DNA of 64,000 nucleotides from an uncultured Draconibacterium sp. (GTDB lineage Bacteria; Bacteroidota; Bacteroidia; Bacteroidales; Prolixibacteraceae), in contig NZ_OY781464.1 of NCBI RefSeq assembly GCF_963676735.1, forward strand, positions 777,001-841,000, read 5' to 3'. The position numbers and the translations under genes were made by a program. Below the pieces are notes generated by a model, which was given only the letters and a program-made list of their open reading frames with translations, was not told the origin of the DNA and did no database searches. Shown here in pieces: positions 56,770-64,000 of this stretch; positions within the stretch are counted from its first letter, which is position 1; each line of letters opens with the position of its first letter.

Positions 56770-57978
56770 ATGATTAGTTTTAAGAATGTTCTGAGAAAGA
56801 AAAAGTTATCTTATGGTAAATATCCTATTTATTTGCGTATTTCCAAAGATCGTAAGTCTATATTTTTTCGTACTCCGTACACTGCGGATACGAAAGAATG
56901 GGATTCGAAAAAAGGAATATTTAATCAAAATGCTGCAAACTATCTAAACAAAAACAGGGTATTACTAAAGTTAATTGATCACGCTACAAGTGTGGTTACA
57001 GAGCTACAGCAAAATAAGAGAAGCTATACCTTAACCGATATCGAAAGGGCCATTCGGATCGAATCTAATCCGGCCTATCAAAACGTTTATAAATTTTGGG
57101 ACGAATTGATTGAAGAAATGATAAAGGCCGGAAGGACCGGCAATGCCCAGGTTAACCGTGATACCTACAACTCGGTTAAAAAATACAGTAAGAAAAAGGT
57201 ATTGAATTTTAATGATATCACACCGACTTTTCTGGATAAGTATGAAGTGTATTTAAGGTCGCGAAATGGAACAGATGGAGGAATAAGCGTACGGATGCGG
57301 ACGCTAAGAGCTTTATTTAATTTTGCGATAAAAAGAAGCTTGATTAAACCAGATAACTATCCTTTCAAATCATATCAAATTTCGAAATTAAAGGGTAGAG
57401 GAGCCAAAAGAGCATTAACTTATGATGATGTAGTAAAAATCGTAAACAAAGACTTGGGTGAGCATCCGGAATTAGTCGATGCAAGAAATTATTTTGTTTT
57501 CAGTTTTTATACTCGTGGGATGAACTATGCCGATATGATGAAACTAGAATGGAAGGATGTGATTGACGGCCAGATTTATTATACACGTTCAAAAACCAAA
57601 GCAAATTTCAGAATAAAAATCCTGCCTCCTGTTCAGAAAATTTTAAATTATTATAAAGAACATCAAAACGGCTCTAAATACATATTTCCGATTTTACTTA
57701 AAGACAAAATGTCGCCTACGCAGATAGAAAACAGAAAGAAAAAGACTTTAACGAGGTATAATCAAAAATTGAAGGAAATTGCAAAACTGTGTAAAATTGA
57801 AAAGAATGTATCAAGCTATGTTGCCCGGCATAGTTATGCCAACAGTTTAAAGCAGAAAGGAATTTCTACCGATATTATTAGTGAATCAATGGGGCATCAA
57901 AATCTGGCAATTACCCAGGCCTACCTGAAAGAACTTGATAACTCGCTTGTTGATGAAGCAATGGAGGTATTATTGTAA
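56770..57978 (+). CDS. int: tyrosine recombinase/integrase of a tRNA-Pro-targeting element
   Basis: 402 residues: arm-binding N-terminal domain, SAM-like core-binding domain (about 95-205) and catalytic domain. Active-site residues: Arg249 (YTRGMNYADMM), Arg353 (SYVARHSYAN), His376 (SMGHQN) and nucleophile Tyr385 (TQAYLKEL). In this Bacteroidota type the usual HxxR is YVAR. Begins 160 bp right of the tRNA-Pro fragment and points into the element, as in islands. A decayed relative lies at 46618. Confidence 0.96.
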   Translation: MISFKNVLRKKKLSYGKYPIYLRISKDRKSIFFRTPYTADTKEWDSKKGIFNQNAANYLNKNRVLLKLIDHATSVVTELQQNKRSYTLTDIERAIRIESNPAYQNVYKFWDELIEEMIKAGRTGNAQVNRDTYNSVKKYSKKKVLNFNDITPTFLDKYEVYLRSRNGTDGGISVRMRTLRALFNFAIKRSLIKPDNYPFKSYQISKLKGRGAKRALTYDDVVKIVNKDLGEHPELVDARNYFVFSFYTRGMNYADMMKLEWKDVIDGQIYYTRSKTKANFRIKILPPVQKILNYYKEHQNGSKYIFPILLKDKMSPTQIENRKKKTLTRYNQKLKEIAKLCKIEKNVSSYVARHSYANSLKQKGISTDIISESMGHQNLAITQAYLKELDNSLVDEAMEVLL

Positions 57979-58008
57979 CCTGGTTTTTAAAAGTACATGA
58001 CTTTACGT

Positions 58009-58031
58009 ATAAACAAATTTGTTTATATTTG
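58009..58031 (+). promoter_or_regulatory. palindromic operator and promoter of the XRE/nucleotidyltransferase module
   Basis: Perfect 18-bp palindrome ATAAACAAATTTGTTTAT (58009-58026) that overlaps the -7 box TATATTTG (58024-58031). TTTA at 58002-58005 sits about 18 bp upstream as a -33-like element. Autoregulation by the XRE antitoxin is the simple reading. Confidence 0.7.
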
Positions 58032-58045
58032 TAAAAGTAATTATC

Positions 58046-58561
58046 ATGAGCACTATCGAAAAGAATATTGCGCTTTTAAAGGGGATACATCCGGGGATTA
58101 TCCTTGAAAGGGAGTTGAAAAAAAGAAAACTTCCCAAGCGGCGTATTGCGTTATCTATTGGTGAATATCCTCAACTTTTAGGGGATATAACCAAAGGAAA
58201 ACGTCGCATCAATCCGGCACTATCCATAAGACTGGGTGATGCTTTGGGGATCGATGAAAGCTTTTTTGCTGTATTGCAAGCTTATTACGACATTGAACAA
58301 CAAAAGAAAAAACAAGCCCTGAATGACCGGCCCAATTTAAAACTTCTGCGACCTGTTTTGTTCTGGGATACTGATATAAATTCAATTAACTGGGAAAAGA
58401 GCAAAATCAGTGTTATAAAACGCATATTTGAGCGGGGTAACGATCAGGAGATTACAGAAATAATGCGTTTTTATGGGAAAAAGGAAGTACAAGCCAGCTT
58501 AGCTCCCATCTCAAAACGTTCCACAGTATTGGAAAGCAATATCAAGAAATATCTTCAGTGA
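58046..58561 (+). CDS. XRE/HigA-like antitoxin with DUF6922-like C-terminal domain
   Basis: Start placed at ATG 58046; the alternative ATG at 58019 lies inside the operator/promoter palindrome. 171 residues. Helix-turn-helix region (about 15-75: GIHPGIILERELKKRKLPKRRIALSIGEYPQ, plasmid-antidote style) and a C-terminal LRPVLFWDTDINSINWEKSKISVIKRIFERG region (about 105-150) of the DUF6922 kind. It precedes the nucleotidyltransferase gene by 4 bp, the order of antitoxin then toxin. Confidence 0.82.
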   Translation: MSTIEKNIALLKGIHPGIILERELKKRKLPKRRIALSIGEYPQLLGDITKGKRRINPALSIRLGDALGIDESFFAVLQAYYDIEQQKKKQALNDRPNLKLLRPVLFWDTDINSINWEKSKISVIKRIFERGNDQEITEIMRFYGKKEVQASLAPISKRSTVLESNIKKYLQ

Positions 58562-58565
58562 GTAA

Positions 58566-59228
58566 ATGATTAGCCAATTAAAATACAATACTGTAAAATC
58601 ACAGCTACGCTCAATTTTGTCGTGGTTGATGGCTGAAGAACTTTTCAATCCTTTTCGTTTGGTAGGAGGTACTGCCTTAAGTTTGCAGTTAGGGCATCGT
58701 GAATCTGTTGACATTGATTTGTTCACCGATACTCCTTACGGCGAGATTGATTTTGAGGTAATAGATAAGCACCTTAAAAATAATTTCGAATACGTTGATT
58801 CTCGTGAAGGTCCGGTTGCGATGGGGAAGTCATACTTTATTGGCAATTCAGCAGAAGACTGTATTAAGCTCGATTTGTATTATACCGATCCTTTTATCCG
58901 CCCTGCTTTGGTAATTGACAATATAAGACTTGCCACCCTCGACGAGATAATAGCTATGAAGATCGATGTTGTGAGCCGTGGAGCCAGAAAAAAAGACTTT
59001 TGGGATTTACATGAATTGTTAGATTTCTATTCAATCCCTCAAATGATTCAGTTGCATGAAGAGCGTTATCCGTACTCACATGATGCTGATGAAATACTCA
59101 GAAACTTTACCAATTTTGAAACAGCTGATAATGATTTTGAACCGATTTGCTTAAAAGGTAAATATTGGGAACTCATTAAGCTGGATTTTGTTGAGGCAAT
59201 AGAGACTTTAAACAACAAAAAATCTTAG
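58566..59228 (+). CDS. AbiEii/AbiGii-type nucleotidyltransferase toxin
   Basis: 220 residues. Nucleotidyltransferase motif LVGGTALSLQLGHRESVDIDLF with Gly34-Gly35-Thr36 and Asp49/Asp51 as metal ligands, followed by MKIDVVSRGARKKDFWDLHELLD. This is the core of the AbiEii/AbiGii toxin family (MenA-like), which modifies tRNA or other acceptors with nucleotides. With the XRE protein 4 bp upstream it forms a type II- or IV-like toxin-antitoxin unit. Distinct from the larger AbiEii gene 435 bp downstream. Confidence 0.86.
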   Translation: MISQLKYNTVKSQLRSILSWLMAEELFNPFRLVGGTALSLQLGHRESVDIDLFTDTPYGEIDFEVIDKHLKNNFEYVDSREGPVAMGKSYFIGNSAEDCIKLDLYYTDPFIRPALVIDNIRLATLDEIIAMKIDVVSRGARKKDFWDLHELLDFYSIPQMIQLHEERYPYSHDADEILRNFTNFETADNDFEPICLKGKYWELIKLDFVEAIETLNNKKS

Positions 59229-59486
59229 ATTCAGTTTGTTCTATTTTACTGGCTCTTGAGATCGGTATATATTTCGTAATGGGAGAGTGCTCCTATTCAA
59301 CCCCGTAAACACTTCCGGCAACATTTTCGGAAAATTTTCAAAAGGAAAAGAAATAAATAATGAATGGAAAAGGCGGAAGTGTTGATGTGGGGTTTCATTC
59401 GTTTTTATCCACTATTTTTAAAGGCAACTCATGTAACTCGCTTAAATACAATAATTTTTTGTTTGGTGTTGTTCATTGCTAGCTCG
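59229..59486. other. gap with imperfect inverted repeat
   Basis: No gene. Arms 59299-59317 (AACCCCGTAAACACTTCCG) and 59374-59394 (CGGAAGTGTTGATGTGGGGTT) pair with a few mismatches around 56 bp of purine-rich sequence. Part of the right arm (AAGTGTTGATGTGGG) recurs at 61401-61415. Confidence 0.6.
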
Positions 59487-59657
59487 TTTCAAAAAGTTTT
59501 AACCGAAGTGTACGAGGTTAAGTCTTTTTGAAATTGGCATTGTGTGTAGGCGGCAATTAACTCTTCCGGTTTTGGAATGAATGGCTTTATGTCGGAAGCT
59601 TTTGAAAACCCGGAGGGCTTGTTTTTCGGAAATGTAGTTATTTTGTGAGAGGGGTTG
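59487..59657. repeat. left 171-bp direct repeat flanking the AbiE module
   Basis: Differs from 61417-61587 at about 5 of 171 positions, equal length, 1930 bp apart. On the minus strand both copies are open in one frame, ending IPKPEELIAAYTQCQFQKD then SYTSVKTF and TGA, which looks like the 3' end of an unknown gene. Confidence 0.93.
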
Positions 59658-59662
59658 TGAAC

Positions 59663-60718
59663 TTAGGGCTTTGGAAACTTGACATTCATCTTCCATTCCT
59701 GCTTATTGATTACATTGGCAATGAAATCCTGAATCACATTTATCATTTCCTCATATGATGGAGAATCACCATAAATCATTTGTTCCTGCATGGTTTTGTA
59801 ATCTGCTTCCCATGCTTTGATAAATTTGGGGATTGGTATTGGATTAATGGTTTGTGGTTGATGGAGATTGTAATCAACCACACCGACTCTAAAGAAAGAA
59901 CGCCGGTGAACTACAATCGTTTCATAAAGCTCTTTATCTTTTATCGCATTTTCTGCATAACCACGGTTAATTAATTGAAATACATCGTAAAGGTGGCGAC
60001 TCAATCTAGCCACCCTGATTCTGTCATGAGGGCGTTGAAATTCTTCGTGTAACAAAAAGATTTTCTCCAAAAAAGTACGTTCCGGAATTGCCGTTGGAAT
60101 ATTTACAGGTATTCCGGCGAACTCAGCATCGGGATAATGTTCATCAAGTAAAGAACTAAAAGCTTGCACCTGATTTGGTTCTTTTAATGAACTGCTGCTA
60201 ATTTCCAGAAGAACTCTTGGTTGTATGTAGCCCGGATATTCAATAACATTCGGATAAAAAACTTCAATCTTTGCCGGATCTGAGTCACTGGCTTCAGGTT
60301 CAAGATAGTTTAGAGTTACGTCGTTTAATCCATTTGCTTTAAGTTTTACCTCTAACTCGGGTGCTAATGAATCGGCTACAAATTTCCCGGTTTTTTGCCT
60401 CAGCTTTTTTATTTGAGTCCGGGAAAGCTCTCCCCCATAACCAAGATAGCTTTTATCAAAAGCCAGGTCTATGTCTTCCGAGAATCGTTCAATTAAGCCC
60501 CAGGCTTTGCTTAATGATGTACCGCCTTTAAAAATCAAATACTTTCCCAGTTCCGATTGAAAGATGGCCGATAAGGTTTGCACAACCCACCAATCTTTTT
60601 CCACAGCATAAGGAGTCATACCCTTTTCTTCTGCAATTTGGGTATAGGCATTTACTTTCGTCTGGGTAGGTATTTCATACCATTTATTTGACATTCTTTG
60701 TTGTTTTTGTGAGGGCAT
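59663..60718 (-). CDS. abiEii: AbiEii-type nucleotidyltransferase toxin
   Basis: 351 residues from the first ATG; a second ATG (Met9, 60694) gives a shorter overlap with abiEi and is equally plausible. Nucleotidyltransferase motif FKGGTSLSKAWGLIERFSEDIDLAF (Gly65-Gly66-Thr67, Asp82, Asp84) and the AbiEii helical region (PERTFLEKIFLLHEEFQRPHDRIRVARLSRHLYDVF). Toxin of the type IV AbiE phage-exclusion system, blocking growth by nucleotide transfer to tRNA in related enzymes. The start overlaps the end of abiEi, so the two are translationally coupled. Its stop lies 6 bp from the left 171-bp repeat. Confidence 0.93.
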   Translation of the reverse strand: MPSQKQQRMSNKWYEIPTQTKVNAYTQIAEEKGMTPYAVEKDWWVVQTLSAIFQSELGKYLIFKGGTSLSKAWGLIERFSEDIDLAFDKSYLGYGGELSRTQIKKLRQKTGKFVADSLAPELEVKLKANGLNDVTLNYLEPEASDSDPAKIEVFYPNVIEYPGYIQPRVLLEISSSSLKEPNQVQAFSSLLDEHYPDAEFAGIPVNIPTAIPERTFLEKIFLLHEEFQRPHDRIRVARLSRHLYDVFQLINRGYAENAIKDKELYETIVVHRRSFFRVGVVDYNLHQPQTINPIPIPKFIKAWEADYKTMQEQMIYGDSPSYEEMINVIQDFIANVINKQEWKMNVKFPKP

Positions 60719-61304
60719 CTCGCATTATTACTCTAATCCATTCGGGTGCTAATTTTATGTCATGTTCCAAACGATAACGATCCTCCTTTTTTAGGTGTTC
60801 CAATATAATCCGTTTTTGGCTTTCAGTAACATTATCCTTTCCCAGTTCTTTTAATGCCTGAATAGCTAAACCACTAATTTTTCCGATTGTTGTCAGGTTT
60901 TTAGGGCTGGTCTTTTTGAAAACAATTGTACGACTGCCAACATTTATTTTACGCGCTGCACCATCTGTTAAATAGATTATATTCAGTGGAACTTGTGTTG
61001 ACAACCCAAACGCATTTAACGCCAAAACTCCTGTTGGAATAATTCGGGCCTTATCTTTTTTCGCAATAGCTTTTGCAATGGCTTCAGCTCCTGGCTTCAC
61101 CGGCCCTAAAATAGGATCTTTTTCCAACCGGGCATAAATACCCCTTGCAACTCTTGAAATTTCTTCTTTCTCAACAAGGCGTTCCAAGGCTTTAGAAATA
61201 GTTTTATAATTTCCAAAACGCAAAAAATCCTCAACAAAAAATAGCGAACCCCCTCTCGCTTTTTTCATTTTTGTTAAGATCTGTATTTCTGCACTTTCCA
61301 CCAC
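60684..61304 (-). CDS. abiEi: AbiEi-type antitoxin/autorepressor (DUF6088-like)
   Basis: The longest frame starts at 61352 (222 residues), but that ATG lies in the operator/promoter; GTG at 61304/61301 or ATG 61268 is more likely, and GTG 61304 is used here. Winged helix-turn-helix at the start (IQILTKMKKARGGSLFFVEDFL, ISKALERLVEKEEISRVARGIYARLE), then the antitoxin domain with GVLALNAFGLSTQVPLNIIYLTDGA. Neutralises AbiEii and represses its own operon by binding inverted repeats in the promoter, known for AbiEi of Streptococcus. An inverted repeat is indeed present at 61323-61351. Confidence 0.88.
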   Translation of the reverse strand: MVESAEIQILTKMKKARGGSLFFVEDFLRFGNYKTISKALERLVEKEEISRVARGIYARLEKDPILGPVKPGAEAIAKAIAKKDKARIIPTGVLALNAFGLSTQVPLNIIYLTDGAARKINVGSRTIVFKKTSPKNLTTIGKISGLAIQALKELGKDNVTESQKRIILEHLKKEDRYRLEHDIKLAPEWIRVIMRDALTKTTKNVK

Positions 61305-61322
61305 ACAAACATATATATATAC

Positions 61323-61351
61323 TGTCGCAAATTTAGCAAATATTTGCGACA
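61323..61351 (-). promoter_or_regulatory. inverted-repeat operator of the AbiE operon
   Basis: Perfect 10-bp arms TGTCGCAAAT (61323-61332) and ATTTGCGACA (61342-61351), 9-bp spacer. On the minus strand TAAATTTG (61335-61328) fits the -7 box, so a repressor on this site covers the promoter. This is what AbiEi autoregulation requires. Confidence 0.75.
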
Positions 61352-61416
61352 TAAATGCATATCATATTTAATTATTCATCTCCTCTTCTTCTATTGGAGC
61401 AAGTGTTGATGTGGGA

Positions 61417-61587
61417 TTTCAAAAAGTTTTAACCGAAGTGTACGAGGTTAAGTCTTTTTGAAATTGGCATTGTGTGTAGGCGGCAATTAACTCTTCCGGT
61501 TTAGGAATGAATGGCTTAATGTCGGAAGCTTTTGAAAACCCGGAGGGCTTGTTTTTCGGAGATGTAAGTATTTTGTGAGAGGGGTTG
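61417..61587. repeat. right 171-bp direct repeat flanking the AbiE module
   Basis: Partner of 59487-59657. Preceded immediately by AAGTGTTGATGTGGG plus TTTCA, found at 59377-59397 in the left side 94 bp away from the repeat, as if this copy had lost 94 bp between two TTTCA sites. Confidence 0.93.
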
Positions 61588-61754
61588 ATGGCTTTTATTG
61601 CCAATTCATAGGAGAAAGTATTTGATATACATAAAATACAATAGTTCTCTTTATATTTTTTATTGACAAGTACAATCGGCCTTAGATCCCAAACAAACTT
61701 TAAATAATTTTCTATTTACCAATCGTTTTTTATATTTGAAAAAACCTTAATCAC
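61588..61754 (+). promoter_or_regulatory. promoter of the TPR-LuxR gene
   Basis: TATATTTG at 61731-61738 is a perfect -7 box, 16 bp before the ATG at 61755. No distinct -33. The rest of the gap holds no gene. Confidence 0.6.
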
Positions 61755-63425
61755 ATGACTAAAGAACTAGCATTAATTTTAATATATACCGGTTTTCTGT
61801 TGTTTGGCGTTTCCTGTAGGTTTCAGGACAAAAAGATTGAGCCAATTCTTGAAAGAGCCGAAGCCTTGTTAGAAACTCACCCCGACAGTGTACTGGTAAT
61901 ACTTGAAGAAGTCAATAATCCTGAGTCGTTGTCGAAATCATTGTATTACGATTACTTTCTTGTGCAACTACAGGCAAAATATAAAAGTGACAAAGATATT
62001 ACCGCCGATACCTTAATTTTTACAATTCGAGATTATTATCAAGATAGGGATAAACCAGAAGAAACAGCTTTGGCAACATTTTATAGTGGCAGGGTTTATC
62101 AGGAACAGAATAAACTTGAAGAAGCATTACAACAATATCTAGACACCGAACAGCTTTTAAAACAAAGTCAAGATCTTAATTTAAAAGGTTTGTGCCAAAG
62201 TGCTATTGGCAACATTTACTATCAGCAGCTTCTTGATGATAAAGCAATAGGGCATTATAAAACTGCAATGGAATACTTTCATCAAGCAGATAATTATAGG
62301 AACCAGATTATATGTATTAGGTTTACAGGCAACTGTTTCCTTATTACAGGAAAAACTGATAGTGCTTTTCTATATTATGAAAAAGGCTTGTACCTGGCTG
62401 ATAAATATGGTATTGAAAGCCAACAGATAGAAGTTCGACAGAGCTTAGGGGTTGCTTATAGGGAAATTGAAAAATGGAAACAGTCTCAAACATTTTTTGA
62501 AGAAGCATTGGCTTTTTCAAAAGACTCACTTAATAAAGCAAGGTTATCTGCAAATCTCGCCAAACTTTTTGTATTACAGGATAAAAATGAATTGGCAATT
62601 TTTCATTTACAAGAAGCTATAAACTATATGCCTACCGAGCAAAATAACCATCTTGCCGCTAATATTTACAATACTTGGACTTCCATTGAAGAAAATCAAG
62701 GCAACTATCGTAATGCACTTGACAAAAATAGACTTTACAATAAATACCTTGCTGAAATTATCTACGACAACAAAAACACCACGATATTGGAGCTTGAAGA
62801 AAAATATAACTTCCAGCTTATTGAAAACCGGAACAAACAGTTATTGATTGAGCGACAAAGGATTTTATTAATTTTCCTATTAGCAATTTTAGTTCTTGGA
62901 TTACTTATTTTTCGTTTATTAAAACGCTCCCAAAAAAACAAAAAGCAATTAGAAGAAACAGAAAAAAAAGTACGGCAACTAAATAAATTAGCAAAAAGCT
63001 TTGATGATAAAGAAGAATCGTTCCGCAACGTTTTAATTCAGCATTTTGGAATAATAAAAAAAGCCGCTTTACTGGAGGGCTACTTAAAAGAAGATGAACG
63101 AAAAAAAGGACAATCTTTGTTACGAAAATTTAACGAGGTAGTTTATGGTCAGAAAAAACTAAACTGGAATGTACTGTATAAAACACTTAACAAATTAAAC
63201 AATGGATTCTTTGACGAGTTCAAAAATCAATTTCCACAGCTTGATGAATCCGAATTTCGTATTTGTTGTTTAATGTATGTCGATTTTAATAACACCGAAA
63301 TTGCAATATTATTAAACTACAGCATTAATACAGTACAAGCAAAAAGAACTTTGATAAGAAAAAAGTTAGGTATAAAAACCTATGGTAATATTTGTGATTT
63401 TATGAGTTCTGCGACAAAAAACTAG
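61755..63425 (+). CDS. TPR-repeat lipoprotein/membrane regulator with LuxR-like helix-turn-helix
   Basis: 556 residues. Possible lipobox FGVSC (Cys21), about seven TPR-like helix pairs (about 75-330, e.g. ALATFYSGRVYQEQNKLEEALQQY), one membrane helix at about 369-389 (RILLIFLLAILVLGLLIFRLL), a coiled coil (about 395-425) and a LuxR-like DNA-binding domain at about 495-550 (DESEFRICCLMYVDFNNTEIAILLNYSINTVQ). The TPR part would be outside the cytoplasm and signal through the membrane to the helix-turn-helix part. Common Bacteroidota transmembrane regulator type; here it stands directly before a DUF3244 gene. Confidence 0.88.
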   Translation: MTKELALILIYTGFLLFGVSCRFQDKKIEPILERAEALLETHPDSVLVILEEVNNPESLSKSLYYDYFLVQLQAKYKSDKDITADTLIFTIRDYYQDRDKPEETALATFYSGRVYQEQNKLEEALQQYLDTEQLLKQSQDLNLKGLCQSAIGNIYYQQLLDDKAIGHYKTAMEYFHQADNYRNQIICIRFTGNCFLITGKTDSAFLYYEKGLYLADKYGIESQQIEVRQSLGVAYREIEKWKQSQTFFEEALAFSKDSLNKARLSANLAKLFVLQDKNELAIFHLQEAINYMPTEQNNHLAANIYNTWTSIEENQGNYRNALDKNRLYNKYLAEIIYDNKNTTILELEEKYNFQLIENRNKQLLIERQRILLIFLLAILVLGLLIFRLLKRSQKNKKQLEETEKKVRQLNKLAKSFDDKEESFRNVLIQHFGIIKKAALLEGYLKEDERKKGQSLLRKFNEVVYGQKKLNWNVLYKTLNKLNNGFFDEFKNQFPQLDESEFRICCLMYVDFNNTEIAILLNYSINTVQAKRTLIRKKLGIKTYGNICDFMSSATKN

Positions 63426-63587
63426 TCCCATTTTCTCCTCTTTTTAACAATAAATTGGGTAAAAAGCTGTATGGAAATACATATTTTTTTATTGCATTTT
63501 GTTGATAATGTGGTTTTTGTGATTTTAAATAGCTTGTAAGAAGTTATATGTAGCAGAAATTTCCTTGTCCTGAAATTTTTGTCCATA

Positions 63588-63595
63588 TACATTTG
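63588..63595 (+). promoter_or_regulatory. promoter -7 box before the DUF3244 gene
   Basis: TACATTTG at 63588-63595 fits TAnnTTTG; TTG at 63565-63567 lies 20 bp upstream as -33. ATG follows at 63624. Confidence 0.6.
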
Positions 63596-63623
63596 TGCCA
63601 AACAATTTACAACCTAAGAAATC

Positions 63624-64000
63624 ATGAAAAATTTATTCAAAATTTGTCTCTTATTATCTGTTATAATTCCACTGGTAAGTCATTCTTCAAATGTAACTCT
63701 CCCGGAAAATGATGCTGAAAAAAGAATTGAACTAAAAGGTTATTTGGAAGGTAGCTCAACTACAAAATCCGTTTTTCAAACACCTGTTGAAGCAACAATT
63801 AGTTCAAACAGTTTAAATGTTGATTTTTTATCGACACTTGGGGATATTAATGTTGAAGTTATTTCTGTATCAGAAGGTTTAGTTTATACAAACACTGTAA
63901 ATACGCAAACACGACAGAGCCTGTCAATTAATGTTTCCGGTTGGGATTATGGTATGTACGAAATCCGTTTTACAGACTCCAACGGGAATTATTTGTACGG
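63624..64000 (+). CDS. DUF3244 secreted protein, 3' end outside window
   Basis: Open from ATG 63624 to the window edge (125 codons). Signal peptide (MKNLFKICLLLSVIIPLVSHS), then the DUF3244 pattern: ELKGYLEGSSTTKS, SLNVDFLSTLGDINVEVIS, LSINVSGWDYGMYEIRFTDSNGNYLYG. A small immunoglobulin-like exported domain of unknown role, often next to TPR-LuxR regulators in Bacteroidota, as here. Confidence 0.85.
   Translation, partial: MKNLFKICLLLSVIIPLVSHSSNVTLPENDAEKRIELKGYLEGSSTTKSVFQTPVEATISSNSLNVDFLSTLGDINVEVISVSEGLVYTNTVNTQTRQSLSINVSGWDYGMYEIRFTDSNGNYLY

Noticed and set aside
59499..59696. 65-residue minus-strand frame across the left repeat
   Set aside because: Different frame from the one conserved in both repeats and overlaps the abiEii end; a chance frame.
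61419..61604. 61-residue minus-strand frame in the right repeat
   Set aside because: It is the duplicated end of an unknown gene; no promoter or full-length frame, so not called as a CDS.

Overview
The window comes from a member of the Bacteroidota. It is probably an environmental Bacteroidia (Marinilabiliales/Prolixibacteraceae-like), but that placement is inference. The evidence is a SusC/SusD pair with an adjacent hybrid two-component system (HTCS), many secreted glycoside hydrolases and lipoproteins, promoters of the form TAnnTTTG, scarce Shine-Dalgarno sequences, AraC/LytTR/TPR-LuxR regulators typical of the phylum, and a DUF3244 gene. The sequence is AT-rich.

Region 1 (1-20605) is a polysaccharide utilization locus. 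On the minus strand lie a GH43 enzyme (cut by the window start), a 35-residue membrane protein and the HTCS regulator. On the plus strand lie SusC, SusD, a LamG-domain protein, a PL10-type pectate lyase, a GH63/GH37-like (alpha/alpha)6 enzyme, a GH43 enzyme and a KdgF-like cupin. A convergent PA14-containing GH31 lipoprotein closes the locus. The set points to pectin with arabinose-bearing side chains.

Region 2 (20606-27105) holds housekeeping and stress genes: a beta-lactamase-fold serine hydrolase, divergent dps and oxyR, a CDF zinc/cation exporter, a small membrane protein, and a hemerythrin gene followed in frame, directly after its stop codon, by a LuxR-type regulator.

Region 3 (27106-39164) is the L-arabinose block: GH51 arabinofuranosidase, a double GH43 lipoprotein, the Nudix-type repressor AraR, and araA, an SSS symporter, araD, araB and a mutarotase. 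Two matching 8-7-8 inverted repeats, before araR and before araA, are proposed AraR operators. Regions 1 and 3 form one pathway: extracellular cleavage, uptake, arabinose to ribulose to ribulose-5-P to xylulose-5-P.

Region 4 (39465-46198) has a DUF4914 P-loop protein behind an XRE-cupin regulator, then a GH92 enzyme and a GH43/GH117-like Tat-type lipoprotein. A truncated copy of the latter gene's 3' end sits in front of GH92.

Region 5 (about 46437-64000) is mobile. Two 3' fragments of a tRNA-Pro gene occur at 46437 and 56564. Each is followed by an integrase: a stop-riddled remnant at 46618, an intact one at 56770. Between them lie a LytTR regulator, a B12-type radical SAM protein with a fatty acid desaturase, a CxxC/AraC regulator, a RelA/SpoT synthetase, an RNA-chaperone/helicase cluster and a nitronate monooxygenase-like gene. 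After the second integrase come two nucleotidyltransferase toxin-antitoxin modules in a row. The second (AbiEi/AbiEii) is bracketed by 171-bp direct repeats about 97% identical. The window ends in a TPR-LuxR regulator and the start of a DUF3244 gene. No intact tRNA, no rRNA and no CRISPR array was seen.
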